Shown: one piece after another, positions 24,951 through 32,269 of the stretch
Numbering within the stretch: position 1 is the first letter of the stretch
How the letters are laid out: each line of letters begins with the position of its first letter
Assembly: GCF_013304825.1 (NCBI RefSeq)
Contig: NZ_JAAWUO010000024.1
Location: 1-32,269, forward strand
Direction: 5' to 3'
Length of the DNA: 32,269 nt
DNA from: Blautia schinkii
GTDB lineage: Bacteria; Bacillota; Clostridia; Lachnospirales; Lachnospiraceae
Made by a program: the position numbers and the translations under genes
Notes under the pieces: model-generated
What the model saw: only the letters and a program-made list of their open reading frames with translations
Told to the model about the DNA's origin: nothing
Databases searched by the model: none

Positions 24951-24967
24951 ACAGCTTCATTCGCTGT
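24951..24967. promoter_or_regulatory. Possible operator upstream of the DUF4867 operon
   Basis: ACAGC-7 bases-GCTGT forms an interrupted palindrome in the short upstream region of the operon, between the AraC terminator and the DUF4867 ribosome site. No convincing sigma-A promoter was found beside it. The position fits a regulator site, but support is weak. Confidence 0.3.
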
Positions 24968-24980
24968 TTCGTTTTCAACT

Positions 24981-25011
24981 GAAAAAAGCATACCACATCA
25001 TGGTATGCTTT
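24981..25011 (-). terminator. Terminator after the second AraC gene
   Basis: A perfect 12-bp stem (24983-24994 with 25000-25011) and a 5-nt loop run into six T residues on the minus strand. It separates the transporter-AraC pair from the DUF4867 operon. Confidence 0.8.
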
Positions 25012-25053
25012 TCGCCGTTTTTCTTGTCTCATTCATAGCACTTTTTTGACATT

Positions 25054-25944
25054 TTATTTTTTCTGGCGTTCCACCTTGCCCGGCAGGATGCCGTACCGTT
25101 TCACAAATTCCTTGGAAAAAGCCCTGCTGCTTGCAAAACCGTTGTCAAGTGCGATAAAACTGATCGTATGATCGGTATTCAGAAGCTCTTTATAGGCATA
25201 CGCCATGCGGATATCCTGCAAATATGTCTTAAAATTGACCTTCGCATACTTACGGAACATTCTCGAAAGATATGCGTCAGAATATCCGAACATGGCTGCA
25301 AGGCCGGAAAGCCTGAGATCTTCTTTGTAATGCTCTCTCATATAAGTGGTAATTTTTGACAAAGCATCCAGTCTACGGCTGTTTTTCAGCTCACTTTCCT
25401 CCACCTCTGTGACCCTGTAGGTGGAAACCATGAGATAAAGAATCTCGTAAAAGACAGCCCTGGCACGGAACTCATAGCCTGTCTCCCTGGATACATACAC
25501 CCGATATAATTCCCGGATCAGGAAAACCATGCGGCTGTCGTTTTCCGTTGAGCCTGCATTTATCTGTTCCGCTTCTGTTCCTTCAGATGTGAAACGTAAA
25601 GTCTTATTCTGCGAAGTGTTTCCACTATGAAACCTGATAAACCTCTGCGCTGTAAAATAATCCGTAAACTGCTTCAGCGGGATCTGCAATACAATCGTCT
25701 CATTCCGCACCGGTGCCTGGATAGAATGTACTTCATTGGAATTAATGATCAGAAACTCTCCTGCCTTCAGCGGATATTCCACCTCATTAATATAGAAAGA
25801 AAGATTTCCTTCCATCACAGTAAAAATCTCGATAGATGTATGCCAATGTTTTTCCCTGACATAATTTCCGTTTCTTCCTTCAAAGAGAAAAAGTTTGAAA
25901 GGAAGTCCCTCATTGGGAATGATCAGTTCATGCTGAAACTCCAT
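25054..25944 (-). CDS. AraC-family regulator next to the BASS transporter
   Basis: The protein is 296 aa from the ATG at 25944, chosen because AAAGGAGG lies 6 bases upstream (25951-25958). The longer frame from 26010 lies inside the transporter gene. The N-terminal cupin domain (HWHTSIEIFTVMEGNLSFYI, then LKAGEFLIINSNEVHSIQ) should bind a ligand, and the C-terminal AraC domain has LRLSGLAAMFGYSDAYLSRMFRKY and TISFIALDNGFASSRAFSKEF. The start overlaps the end of the transporter gene by 17 bp. It is the likely regulator of that transporter and possibly of the DUF4867-isomerase-xylB operon just downstream. Confidence 0.87.
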   Translation of the reverse strand: MEFQHELIIPNEGLPFKLFLFEGRNGNYVREKHWHTSIEIFTVMEGNLSFYINEVEYPLKAGEFLIINSNEVHSIQAPVRNETIVLQIPLKQFTDYFTAQRFIRFHSGNTSQNKTLRFTSEGTEAEQINAGSTENDSRMVFLIRELYRVYVSRETGYEFRARAVFYEILYLMVSTYRVTEVEESELKNSRRLDALSKITTYMREHYKEDLRLSGLAAMFGYSDAYLSRMFRKYAKVNFKTYLQDIRMAYAYKELLNTDHTISFIALDNGFASSRAFSKEFVKRYGILPGKVERQKK

Positions 25945-26902
25945 AGCCCGCCTCCTTTTCCCGCTGTTTCGTCTGTACCCGACGTACCATACTTCCATAA
26001 AATGCTGCAAGGATCTGCTGGAACAAAGTTCCGATCATAACCGGAAACAGTACTTCTGCCGGAAAATACGCTCCTGCAATTACAGCTCCTGCACTGATGT
26101 TTCTCATACCAGAACCATAGATCATGGAAACTGTGGACTGTTTATTCTGCTTCGTGAAAATCGCGATCAGCCAGCCGATAGCATAACCTCCAGCTGCCAG
26201 AACAAGGATCGTTGCTGCTACTTCCAGTCTTTCTCCATTGAGGTGTTTCATATACGGGGAAACCTTGGAGGAATTGGATGTCACCACGAATATCAGGCAT
26301 ATTTTTGAAAAAGGAGCCAGTTTGGATGGCCAGGTCTCCATTACTTTTCCATGGCTGAACTCATTCAGACACATGGCAAGGACTGCCGGAAGAGCGATCA
26401 TAAATACCAGCTCTTTCATCATTCCCATGGTATCCATCTTCACACTTGATCCTACCAATATCTTCAGAGCTGCAGGGATCAGAAACGGGGCCAGGATCGT
26501 ATCGATCACAACCAGGGAAAGAGAAAGCGGACTGTTTCCATTATAGATCGACACCCACATTAAGCTGATCACAGCTGTGGGAACTGAAAATTCCAGAACC
26601 ATTCCTGTGATATAATTCGCATTTCCAGGAAACAGAAGATGTCCCAGACCGCAGGCGATCATCGGTACAAGAGCATGAAGCACAAGCAGCATCAAAATCA
26701 GCGGAAGAGGTCTCTTAAATACATCTGCCACATCCCTGAATCTGGACTTCAGTGCACCGACAAACGTCATAAATGCAAAAGCATAAGTAACATACGGTAC
26801 ACCATGCTTCGCAATATCCGGAAAAAACACGCCCGTCAGAAGACAGACAGGCGTTACAAAAGCCATCCATTTCTCTATAAAACTGTTAAATTTTCCCAGC
26901 AT
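25928..26902 (-). CDS. Bile acid:sodium symporter (BASS) family transporter
   Basis: The protein is 324 aa from the ATG at 26902, preceded by GAGGTGG; the ATG at 26914 has no site. About ten hydrophobic segments are visible. Family elements include PTAVISLMWVSIYNGN in the middle and YGSGMRNISAGAVIAGAYFP in the C-terminal half. BASS proteins carry organic anions with sodium; bile acids are only one substrate. The coupling to an AraC regulator inside a sugar block suggests a sugar acid, pantoate-like or other small acid instead. A promoter (TTGCGT, 16 bases, TAAACT) is seen at 26950-26977 on the minus strand. Confidence 0.82.
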   Translation of the reverse strand: MLGKFNSFIEKWMAFVTPVCLLTGVFFPDIAKHGVPYVTYAFAFMTFVGALKSRFRDVADVFKRPLPLILMLLVLHALVPMIACGLGHLLFPGNANYITGMVLEFSVPTAVISLMWVSIYNGNSPLSLSLVVIDTILAPFLIPAALKILVGSSVKMDTMGMMKELVFMIALPAVLAMCLNEFSHGKVMETWPSKLAPFSKICLIFVVTSNSSKVSPYMKHLNGERLEVAATILVLAAGGYAIGWLIAIFTKQNKQSTVSMIYGSGMRNISAGAVIAGAYFPAEVLFPVMIGTLFQQILAAFYGSMVRRVQTKQREKEAGYGVSA

Positions 26903-26949
26903 ATTCCACCTCATTGCATTTTTACTTTATTATCTGTTTTCTTTATTTC

Positions 26950-26977
26950 AGTTTAACATAAATTTAGTTCAACGCAA
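26950..26977 (-). promoter_or_regulatory. Promoter of the BASS transporter-AraC pair
   Basis: TTGCGT (26972-26977) and TAAACT (26950-26955) lie 16 bases apart on the minus strand, about 48 bases before the start at 26902. Confidence 0.5.
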
Positions 26978-26998
26978 GAGAAATATAATTTACAGGAC

Positions 26999-27026
26999 TG
27001 GACATATATCTGTATTATGATACAAT
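26999..27026 (+). promoter_or_regulatory. Promoter of the YfhO-GT2 operon
   Basis: TGGACA (26999-27004) and TACAAT (27021-27026) are 16 bases apart and precede the ATG at 27079, with AGGAG at 27064-27068 between. Confidence 0.6.
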
Positions 27027-27078
27027 ATAACCAATTTTGTCACTGAAATTTTAATCATATGTTAGGAGCACTATATCT

Positions 27079-29694
27079 ATGAAAAAGAACAACCGACAAC
27101 TGTGTTTTTATTCCTTTACAGTCACTTTGCTGACTCTGCTGCTTCTGTTCTGGCATTACGGATACGCACCTTTTGGCGATAATTCCTTGGCCTCACACGA
27201 TGCCGGCATCCAATATCTGAACTTTTATTCCTATTTTAAAGATGTTTTATCCGGAAAAAACAGTCTTACCTATACCTTCAGCAAAACTTTGGGCGGTAAC
27301 TGTATCGGTGTCTTCAGTTACTACCTTACTTCACCTTTTATGCTGCTTTCTGTATTTTTTAAGAAATCACAGCTCCATAGTTTTTTTGACCTTCTTGTAA
27401 TATTGAAGCTTTCCCTTGCCTCTTTTACATTCTGCTGGTTTCTTATTGGCCGCTTCCGGAAATATCTTGCAGACAGATCTGACCTTGTCAAAAATTCCTG
27501 TATTGTCATACTGTCTGTAAGCTACGGACTCTGCCAGTACAATATTGCCCAGAGCAGCAATCTGATGTGGCTGGACGGTGTTTATATGCTGCCTCTGATC
27601 CTTCTTGGAGTATACCGGCTTCTTTATTCGGGATCTGTCTGGAAACTCACTGTTCCGGTTGCATTATCCATACTTTTCAACTGGTATATCGGCGGCATCA
27701 ACTGCCTTTTTTCCGGGATATGGCTGCTTCTGGAACTCTGCATTTATCTGATCTCATCAGATTTTTCAAAGAAAGCCATAAGTCACTGCCTCCGTTCCAT
27801 TGCACGCTACCTGACAGCTATGATATCCGGCGTATTATGCAGCTGCGTGCTGTTCCTCCCTACAGTTTCTGCCATGCGAAATTCCAACAGAGGAGCACTT
27901 GATTTTTCCACGCTGCTGAATTTTAATTTTACCGGAAATTTCTCCACTGTTTTGTCCAATTATGTTTTTGGCTCTGTCAGTAAAGAAGGAAGTGTTTCCC
28001 TGTTCTGCGGAACTTTTGCCATAACCGGACTGATCGCACTTTTTCTGTCCGGAAAAGTTTCCGCAAGGCTGAAGACTGTTCTGGGAAGCTTCGCAGTACT
28101 TTTTGTCATGATCCTTTACTGGGAACCTTTTTACACTGTATTTTCGCTGTTTAAAGCGGTCAGCAGCTTCTGGTATCGTTATTCTTACCTGACGATCTTC
28201 GGAATTCTTTTTATTGCCACATTCTTTTATCTTGCGTTCCTTGATAAAGAAAGCCCGTTTATTCTGATCCGAAGCAGTGTTATTTTTGCCGGGCTTCTGC
28301 TCCTGCTGCGTCATAATGCAAAAGGAGACAATGCTCTTCAGCAAACCTGTACTACTGTTCTGATCGCCTTTTTTACAGCTGCTGCATTTTCCATATTTAC
28401 TGCATTTACCAGACAGCAGCTGAACCTGTACCGCTGGACTGCTTTTATCGCCGCTGCCGGCCTGATTCTGGGAAGCACTGCCTATAACACCAAGCTTCTG
28501 ATGGATGAATATCATGTTTCTGAAGATGCCAGCTATAAACTTTATTCAGCCATTACTCAGAAACAGATCAGTGATATCCAGAACATGGATCAGAGTCTGT
28601 ACCGTATTTCACAGACTACCACGCAGAAAATGCTTCCAAGTAATACTACTTCCAACTATGATGAAGCTTTCGCTTTCAATTACCGCTCGATTTCAGGCTA
28701 CACCTCATCCCCCGATGATAACCAGCGTGATTTTCTGGAACATATCGGTTATACCAAATGCGGAGAAAACATGAATATTACCAATGCATCCGTGATTGGT
28801 GCAGATGCTCTTCTTAGTGTAAAATATACTCTGTCTCCTTATAAGATCAATGGACTTGAAGAAGTTTCTTCCATAGATAATGATCAGGACAAAAAAATAT
28901 ACCGGAATCCCTACGCTCTTCCTATGGGACTGATCTACACGGATTCCCGGATCAAAAATGAAGAAGCAGATATATCCAATCCTTTTGAGTATCAGAATTA
29001 CCTGTACAGCCTGCTATACGGCAAAAAGGTTTCGGTTTATGAACCGCTGGATTTTTCCAGAACTTCTGAAGGTGATTCAAAAAAACACAAAGCACAGTCC
29101 TACTCCATTGATCTGAAGCAGGGAAATTATGTTTTCTATGGAAATATTCCGTGGGATGCTCTCATGGATAAGGCCATGCTCACTGTAAAAAATAAATATA
29201 AAACCAGATACTCCTGGTGGCTGGCTCCGTCTGTGTTCTATATCCCGGCAGATCAAAATGAATCGCAGGCAACAGTTTCCATCAGCTCAAAAGCAGGTTA
29301 TTACATACGTCCTGACGCAGAACAGTTCTATGGTCTGAACCTAGATACACTTTCTCAGGTTACTCAAAAGATTTCATCCAGTCAGCCAGATGAACTTACC
29401 ATAGAAAACGGATACGTACATGCTGTCTGCAATGCCACATCTGACAACCAGAGGCTATATCTCTCTGTCCCGTACGATAAAGGCTGGAATGTTTATCTCA
29501 ACGGAAAGAAAGCCTCCTATGATCTCATTGACAACTGTATGTATTCCATTCCTCTTGAAAAAGGTGAAAACACGATTGAGATGAAATATACATGCCCGGT
29601 GCTCTATGCTGGCATTGCTGTTTCTGTTTTTGGAATCCTGTTGACAATTACCGTTACTTTAGCAGAAAATAAGAAACGGAGGTTTAAAAAATGA
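27079..29694 (+). CDS. YfhO-family membrane glycosyltransferase (GT-C type)
   Basis: The 871-aa protein has about 12 membrane segments in its first 470 residues, a large extracellular region (about 480-840) and a final membrane segment. The early extracellular loop SLASHDAGIQYLNFYSYFKD has the Asp41/Gln45 arrangement typical of YfhO and GT-C enzymes. In Bacillus and Listeria, YfhO-type proteins transfer a sugar from undecaprenyl phosphate to lipoteichoic or wall teichoic acid. Its stop overlaps the next gene, a GT2, in an ATGA, which is the known CsbB-YfhO type pairing. The acceptor polymer here is unknown. Confidence 0.87.
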   Translation: MKKNNRQLCFYSFTVTLLTLLLLFWHYGYAPFGDNSLASHDAGIQYLNFYSYFKDVLSGKNSLTYTFSKTLGGNCIGVFSYYLTSPFMLLSVFFKKSQLHSFFDLLVILKLSLASFTFCWFLIGRFRKYLADRSDLVKNSCIVILSVSYGLCQYNIAQSSNLMWLDGVYMLPLILLGVYRLLYSGSVWKLTVPVALSILFNWYIGGINCLFSGIWLLLELCIYLISSDFSKKAISHCLRSIARYLTAMISGVLCSCVLFLPTVSAMRNSNRGALDFSTLLNFNFTGNFSTVLSNYVFGSVSKEGSVSLFCGTFAITGLIALFLSGKVSARLKTVLGSFAVLFVMILYWEPFYTVFSLFKAVSSFWYRYSYLTIFGILFIATFFYLAFLDKESPFILIRSSVIFAGLLLLLRHNAKGDNALQQTCTTVLIAFFTAAAFSIFTAFTRQQLNLYRWTAFIAAAGLILGSTAYNTKLLMDEYHVSEDASYKLYSAITQKQISDIQNMDQSLYRISQTTTQKMLPSNTTSNYDEAFAFNYRSISGYTSSPDDNQRDFLEHIGYTKCGENMNITNASVIGADALLSVKYTLSPYKINGLEEVSSIDNDQDKKIYRNPYALPMGLIYTDSRIKNEEADISNPFEYQNYLYSLLYGKKVSVYEPLDFSRTSEGDSKKHKAQSYSIDLKQGNYVFYGNIPWDALMDKAMLTVKNKYKTRYSWWLAPSVFYIPADQNESQATVSISSKAGYYIRPDAEQFYGLNLDTLSQVTQKISSSQPDELTIENGYVHAVCNATSDNQRLYLSVPYDKGWNVYLNGKKASYDLIDNCMYSIPLEKGENTIEMKYTCPVLYAGIAVSVFGILLTITVTLAENKKRRFKK

Positions 29695-30632
29695 TTTCTT
29701 TGATTATACCATGTTTTAATGAAGAAGAATCCCTTCCTCTTTTTTATCAGGAAGCGTCTTCTGTCCTTTCAAAAATGGACTGTGACTATGAATTTATTTT
29801 TGTAAATGATGGTTCCAGAGACCGAACCCTTGAGATTTTAAAAGAACTTTCAGAAAAAGATCCCCATGTGATCTATCTTTCTTTTTCCAGAAACTTCGGA
29901 AAAGAAGCTGCCATGTATGCAGGCTTCTGCAACGCCGAAGGTGATTATGTGGCAGTTATGGATGCCGATCTTCAGGATCCGCCGTCTCTTCTTCCTGAAA
30001 TGATGAAGAAACTGGAATCCGGCGAATATGACAGTGTTGCTACAAGACGTGTCAGCCGTGACGGTGAGCCACCCATCCGGAGCTTTTTTGCCCGGAAATT
30101 CTATCAGATCATCAACAAGATCTCCGATGCGGATATTGTTGACGGTGCCAGAGATTTCCGCCTGATGAAACGCAGCATGGTGGATGCCATCATCTCCATG
30201 AGCGAATACAACCGTTTCTCCAAAGGAATCTTCGGATGGATCGGTTTCCGTACATATTGGCTCCCATATAAGAATGTCGAGCGTGTAGCCGGTGAGACAA
30301 AATGGAATTTCTGGAAGCTTTTTAAATATGCAGTCAGCGGCATCATTAATTTTTCCCAGGTTCCCCTGACTATTGCTTCCTGGTTCGGGACTGCCATGAC
30401 CGGATTTTCTTTCCTGACACTTCTTACTATTATTATAAGAAAACTGATCTTTGATGATCCGGTTCAGGGCTGGGCTTCCATTATCTGCGTGATCATCTTC
30501 ATCGGCGGCCTGCAGCTTTTCTGTCTTGGAATTATGGGACAGTACATAGCCAAAACTTATATGGAGGTCAAGCACCGTCCCCACTATATTATATCAGAGT
30601 CCAATAAGAAGGACTTTACTCCCGTACACTGA
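29691..30632 (+). CDS. GT2 undecaprenyl-phosphate glycosyltransferase (CsbB/GtrB-like)
   Basis: The 313-aa protein has a GT-A catalytic domain (about residues 1-225) with SLIIPCFNEEESLP, FIFVNDGSRDRT, SFSRNFGKEAAMYAGF and the metal motif DADLQDP. Two C-terminal membrane segments (about 228-250 and 264-288) follow, as in DPM1/GtrB/CsbB proteins. It should load one sugar onto undecaprenyl phosphate at the inner face of the membrane. GGAGG precedes the start inside the yfhO 3' end. With YfhO as transferase it forms a two-gene glycosylation unit; a GtrA-type flippase is not present in the window. Confidence 0.9.
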   Translation: MISLIIPCFNEEESLPLFYQEASSVLSKMDCDYEFIFVNDGSRDRTLEILKELSEKDPHVIYLSFSRNFGKEAAMYAGFCNAEGDYVAVMDADLQDPPSLLPEMMKKLESGEYDSVATRRVSRDGEPPIRSFFARKFYQIINKISDADIVDGARDFRLMKRSMVDAIISMSEYNRFSKGIFGWIGFRTYWLPYKNVERVAGETKWNFWKLFKYAVSGIINFSQVPLTIASWFGTAMTGFSFLTLLTIIIRKLIFDDPVQGWASIICVIIFIGGLQLFCLGIMGQYIAKTYMEVKHRPHYIISESNKKDFTPVH

Positions 30633-30637
30633 TCTTT

Positions 30638-31201
30638 CTATTCTGTCGGCAGCTCTACCACCTGATATTCGTGGCCGAGGGCCGGCAGAATTTTTTCTTT
30701 TACATCACTGGTTTTCATCAGAAGACTTGAAGTATTGATACATGGATGGCACCCGAAATATTTCTCTTCCAGCACTTCCCTGTCAATTACCAGACGAACT
30801 CTTTTTTCTTTATCAAAGATCAGTCCCATCAGACTAAGTGAACCTGGTGTGATGTTCAGATACTCTTCCATCTGCTCCCCGTCTGCAAAAGAAAGCCTTG
30901 CTGTTCCGATCTGTTTGGACAGAAACTTCGTCTTAAACGGTTTTTCTGCCGGGATCAGAAGCAGATAGAAATCGGTTTTCTGACGATTGCAGAGAAACAG
31001 ATTTTTACATATTTTCGCACCCAGAAGTTTGTCTACTTCCTCGCAGGCCTCCATTGTCATCAGTGCCTCATGATCTACTCTTTTATATTCAATTCCCAGA
31101 CTGTCCAGAAAATCATACACCCGGATTTCTTTCTCCAGACGTCCTGACGAATCTTCCGGTCTTCCTGTGTAGATGGTTTTGTCAATTCTTGGTTCTTCCA
31201 T
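30638..31201 (-). CDS. ProXp-ala-like (YbaK/PrdX) tRNA-editing deacylase
   Basis: The 187-aa protein carries one YbaK/ProRS-associated editing domain (about residues 25-180). Visible family stretches are KNLFLCNRQKTDFYLLLIP, SFADGEQMEEYLNITPGSLSLMGL and the conserved GCHPCINTSSLLM. It removes alanine mischarged on tRNA-Pro as a free-standing editor. It converges on the GT2 gene with only 5 bases between stops, so no separate terminator fits there. The N-terminal extension of about 20 residues is poorly conserved in appearance. Confidence 0.88.
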   Translation of the reverse strand: MEEPRIDKTIYTGRPEDSSGRLEKEIRVYDFLDSLGIEYKRVDHEALMTMEACEEVDKLLGAKICKNLFLCNRQKTDFYLLLIPAEKPFKTKFLSKQIGTARLSFADGEQMEEYLNITPGSLSLMGLIFDKEKRVRLVIDREVLEEKYFGCHPCINTSSLLMKTSDVKEKILPALGHEYQVVELPTE

Positions 31202-31223
31202 GATTTTCCCTCCCGTTTTTATT

Positions 31224-31589
31224 TTATCTTACAAGCAGCTGTCCGCAAAAAACAGCCAGAACTCCAAGTATCGCACTTAATATCACATAAAGAAGTGCAA
31301 GTCCTGTCTGTCCTTTTTCCATCATGGCTCCTGTCTCATAGGCAAAGGTTGAAAATGTTGTAAAGCCTCCGCAGATCCCTGCTTTCAGAAATAGTACAAG
31401 CCTTGGATTCAGGGCTGTATTTTTTGCAGCTGCAGCTGCAACGATTCCAATCACAAATGCTCCGATTACATTGGTGATCAATGTTTTTACAGGAAATCCC
31501 TGACTGGTCTCTATGGGCAGAAGTCCCAGAAGATATCTGCACACAGATCCAATGAAGCCTCCCATTCCTACAAATAAACAGTTTATCAT
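31224..31589 (-). CDS. crcB: CrcB/Fluc fluoride channel
   Basis: The 121-aa protein starts at the ATG at 31589, set by GGAGG 8 bases upstream; the longer frame from 31664 includes the ribosome site and is not used. It has four membrane segments and the Fluc signatures GGFIGSVCRYLLG, TLITNVIGAFVIG and GGFTTFSTFAYE. Fluc works as a dual-topology dimer that lets fluoride leave the cell. Only one crcB is present, so it should form a homodimer. No fluoride riboswitch was recognised upstream. Confidence 0.93.
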   Translation of the reverse strand: MINCLFVGMGGFIGSVCRYLLGLLPIETSQGFPVKTLITNVIGAFVIGIVAAAAAKNTALNPRLVLFLKAGICGGFTTFSTFAYETGAMMEKGQTGLALLYVILSAILGVLAVFCGQLLVR

Positions 31590-31775
31590 CGTTCTTTCCT
31601 CCCACTGCATTATAGCAATCCGCCAAACGATCTGCAACCCGGCAATGTTTGAAGAATAATACATCCGCAGAAGTTCAGTTCATGATATACTGAATTTACA
31701 AACTCACAGGAAATGTCCTGCTTCACATAGATTTCTCAACTCCTGTACAACCATTGCACCAGAAAGGAAATCAAT

Positions 31776-32234
31776 ATGAACAACCGAACTGCCGTTAATC
31801 ACAGAATCCGCAAGCATTTCAATGAGCTGATCTACAATGTAGCCCGTTATACTGAGATCGTTCTGTCCATTGTGATCCTGATTGTGATCGCACTGTCCGG
31901 TCTTCGGCTAATCTATACAACAGCCGGTACTTCCATACTGAATATGGACACGGACTTTTTTACCACCTTCCTGTCACAGGCTTTGTCCCTTGTGGTAGGT
32001 GTTGAATTTGTAAAAATGCTCTGCCGCCATTCTGCACAGACTGTTGTGGAAGTTCTGCTTTTTGCCACCGCAAGGCAGATGGTCGTGGAACATCTTGATC
32101 CTACCCAGACACTAATCGGAATCATTGGAATTGGCATTCTTTTTGCCATCCGAAAGTATCTCATGACAGACAGCGATGACATGACCCCGCATCTTCATGA
32201 GGAAAAAAGCGAAAAGTCAAGACCACCCGCTTAG
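31776..32234 (+). CDS. PsiE-like membrane protein with an altered C-terminus
   Basis: The 152-aa protein has about three or four membrane segments (about residues 27-47, 65-82, 88-103 and 108-125). It resembles the phosphate-starvation-inducible PsiE family (IYNVARYTEIVLSIVILIVIA split at 19-39; FVKMLCRHSAQTVVEVLLF). AAAGGAAA precedes the ATG. The last codons, SRPPA and the TAG stop, lie inside a perfect palindrome, so the native end of the gene may have been replaced by an inserted sequence. Function in this group is unknown. Confidence 0.75.
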   Translation: MNNRTAVNHRIRKHFNELIYNVARYTEIVLSIVILIVIALSGLRLIYTTAGTSILNMDTDFFTTFLSQALSLVVGVEFVKMLCRHSAQTVVEVLLFATARQMVVEHLDPTQTLIGIIGIGILFAIRKYLMTDSDDMTPHLHEEKSEKSRPPA

Positions 32235-32269
32235 CGGGTGGCTTGCTCTGTCCCTATAAGGGACTATTC
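32221..32269. mobile_element. Palindromic IS200/IS605-like end at the window edge
   Basis: Two perfect triloop hairpins stand side by side: CCACCCGC/GCGGGTGG (32223-32241) and GTCCCT/AGGGAC (32250-32264). No T-run follows, so this is not a terminator. Subterminal hairpins of this shape are typical for IS200/IS605 elements and related palindromic repeats. The rest of the element would lie outside the window. Confidence 0.45.

Noticed and set aside
25945..26010. Longer start of the second AraC gene at 26010
   Set aside because: A strong AAAGGAGG site 6 bases before the ATG at 25944 fixes the start, and the extension lies within the transporter gene.
27835..28515. 226-aa minus-strand open frame inside the YfhO gene
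   Set aside because: It is antisense to a clear membrane protein gene and its composition (Lys/Gln/Ser-rich) is the complement of hydrophobic codons.
29850..30584. 244-aa minus-strand open frame inside the GT2 gene
   Set aside because: It is a complement shadow of a gene with clear GT2 motifs and has no ribosome site or domain.
31590..31775. Fluoride riboswitch upstream of crcB
   Set aside because: The conserved GGCGATGG-type opening and pseudoknot pieces could not be found on the minus strand in this interval.
1..32269. CRISPR array, tRNA or rRNA genes
   Set aside because: No regularly spaced repeats, cloverleaf-like sequences or rRNA-like stretches were recognised by eye on either strand.

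Overview
The window suggests a gut Firmicute of the Lachnospiraceae type (Blautia/Ruminococcus/Dorea-like). This is an inference from moderate-to-low G+C, strong AGGAGG ribosome sites, TTG/GTG starts, and families typical of that group: DUF4867, the L-fucose/L-arabinose isomerase family, a YfhO/CsbB pair and a Gram-positive type pel locus. No rRNA, tRNA or CRISPR array was seen.

Layout. (1) 1-420 is non-coding: a plus-strand terminator for a gene left of the window, the pel operon terminator, and a solo 23-bp repeat that also forms the right end of the IS1634-type element. (2) 12678 down to 421 (minus strand) is one tightly packed nine-gene operon: pelD, pelE, pelA (deacetylase type), pelF, pelG, cotH-like, VTC-domain polyphosphate polymerase-like, DUF4956 and DUF4832. 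Starts and stops overlap all along it. It has a good sigma-A promoter at 12702-12730 and a terminator at 317-358. (3) 12735-15719 is a nest of insertion sequences: an IS1634-type element inserted in a decayed IS4-type element, whose left end stops 4 bp from the pel promoter. (4) 15740-16204 is a DUF1700 protein. (5) 16570-26902 is a sugar-utilisation block: a galactokinase-like kinase, a GH78-like glycosidase with a divergent AraC regulator, an operon of DUF4867, isomerase and xylulokinase, and a second AraC regulator coupled to a BASS-type transporter. (6) 27079-30632 is a YfhO plus GT2 pair for cell-envelope glycosylation. (7) 30638-32234 holds a ProXp-ala-like deacylase, a CrcB/Fluc fluoride channel and a PsiE-like protein. 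The last is entered at its 3' end by a palindromic, IS200/IS605-like sequence that runs to the window edge.

How it fits together. The pel genes would make, deacetylate and export a cationic Pel-type exopolysaccharide under control of a PelD that keeps an RxxD cyclic-di-GMP site. What stands out is the transcriptional and translational joining of this machinery to a CotH kinase, a VTC polyphosphate enzyme, DUF4956 and a membrane-anchored DUF4832 barrel protein. This suggests a phosphorylated or polyphosphate-linked variant of Pel, or a surface attachment and turnover system. The operon and its IS lie between 23-bp inverted repeats, which suggests mobility. The sugar block looks like cytoplasmic breakdown of an oligosaccharide into two sugars, one phosphorylated by the GHMP kinase and the other isomerised and then phosphorylated by XylB. 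The true sugars cannot be read from sequence alone.
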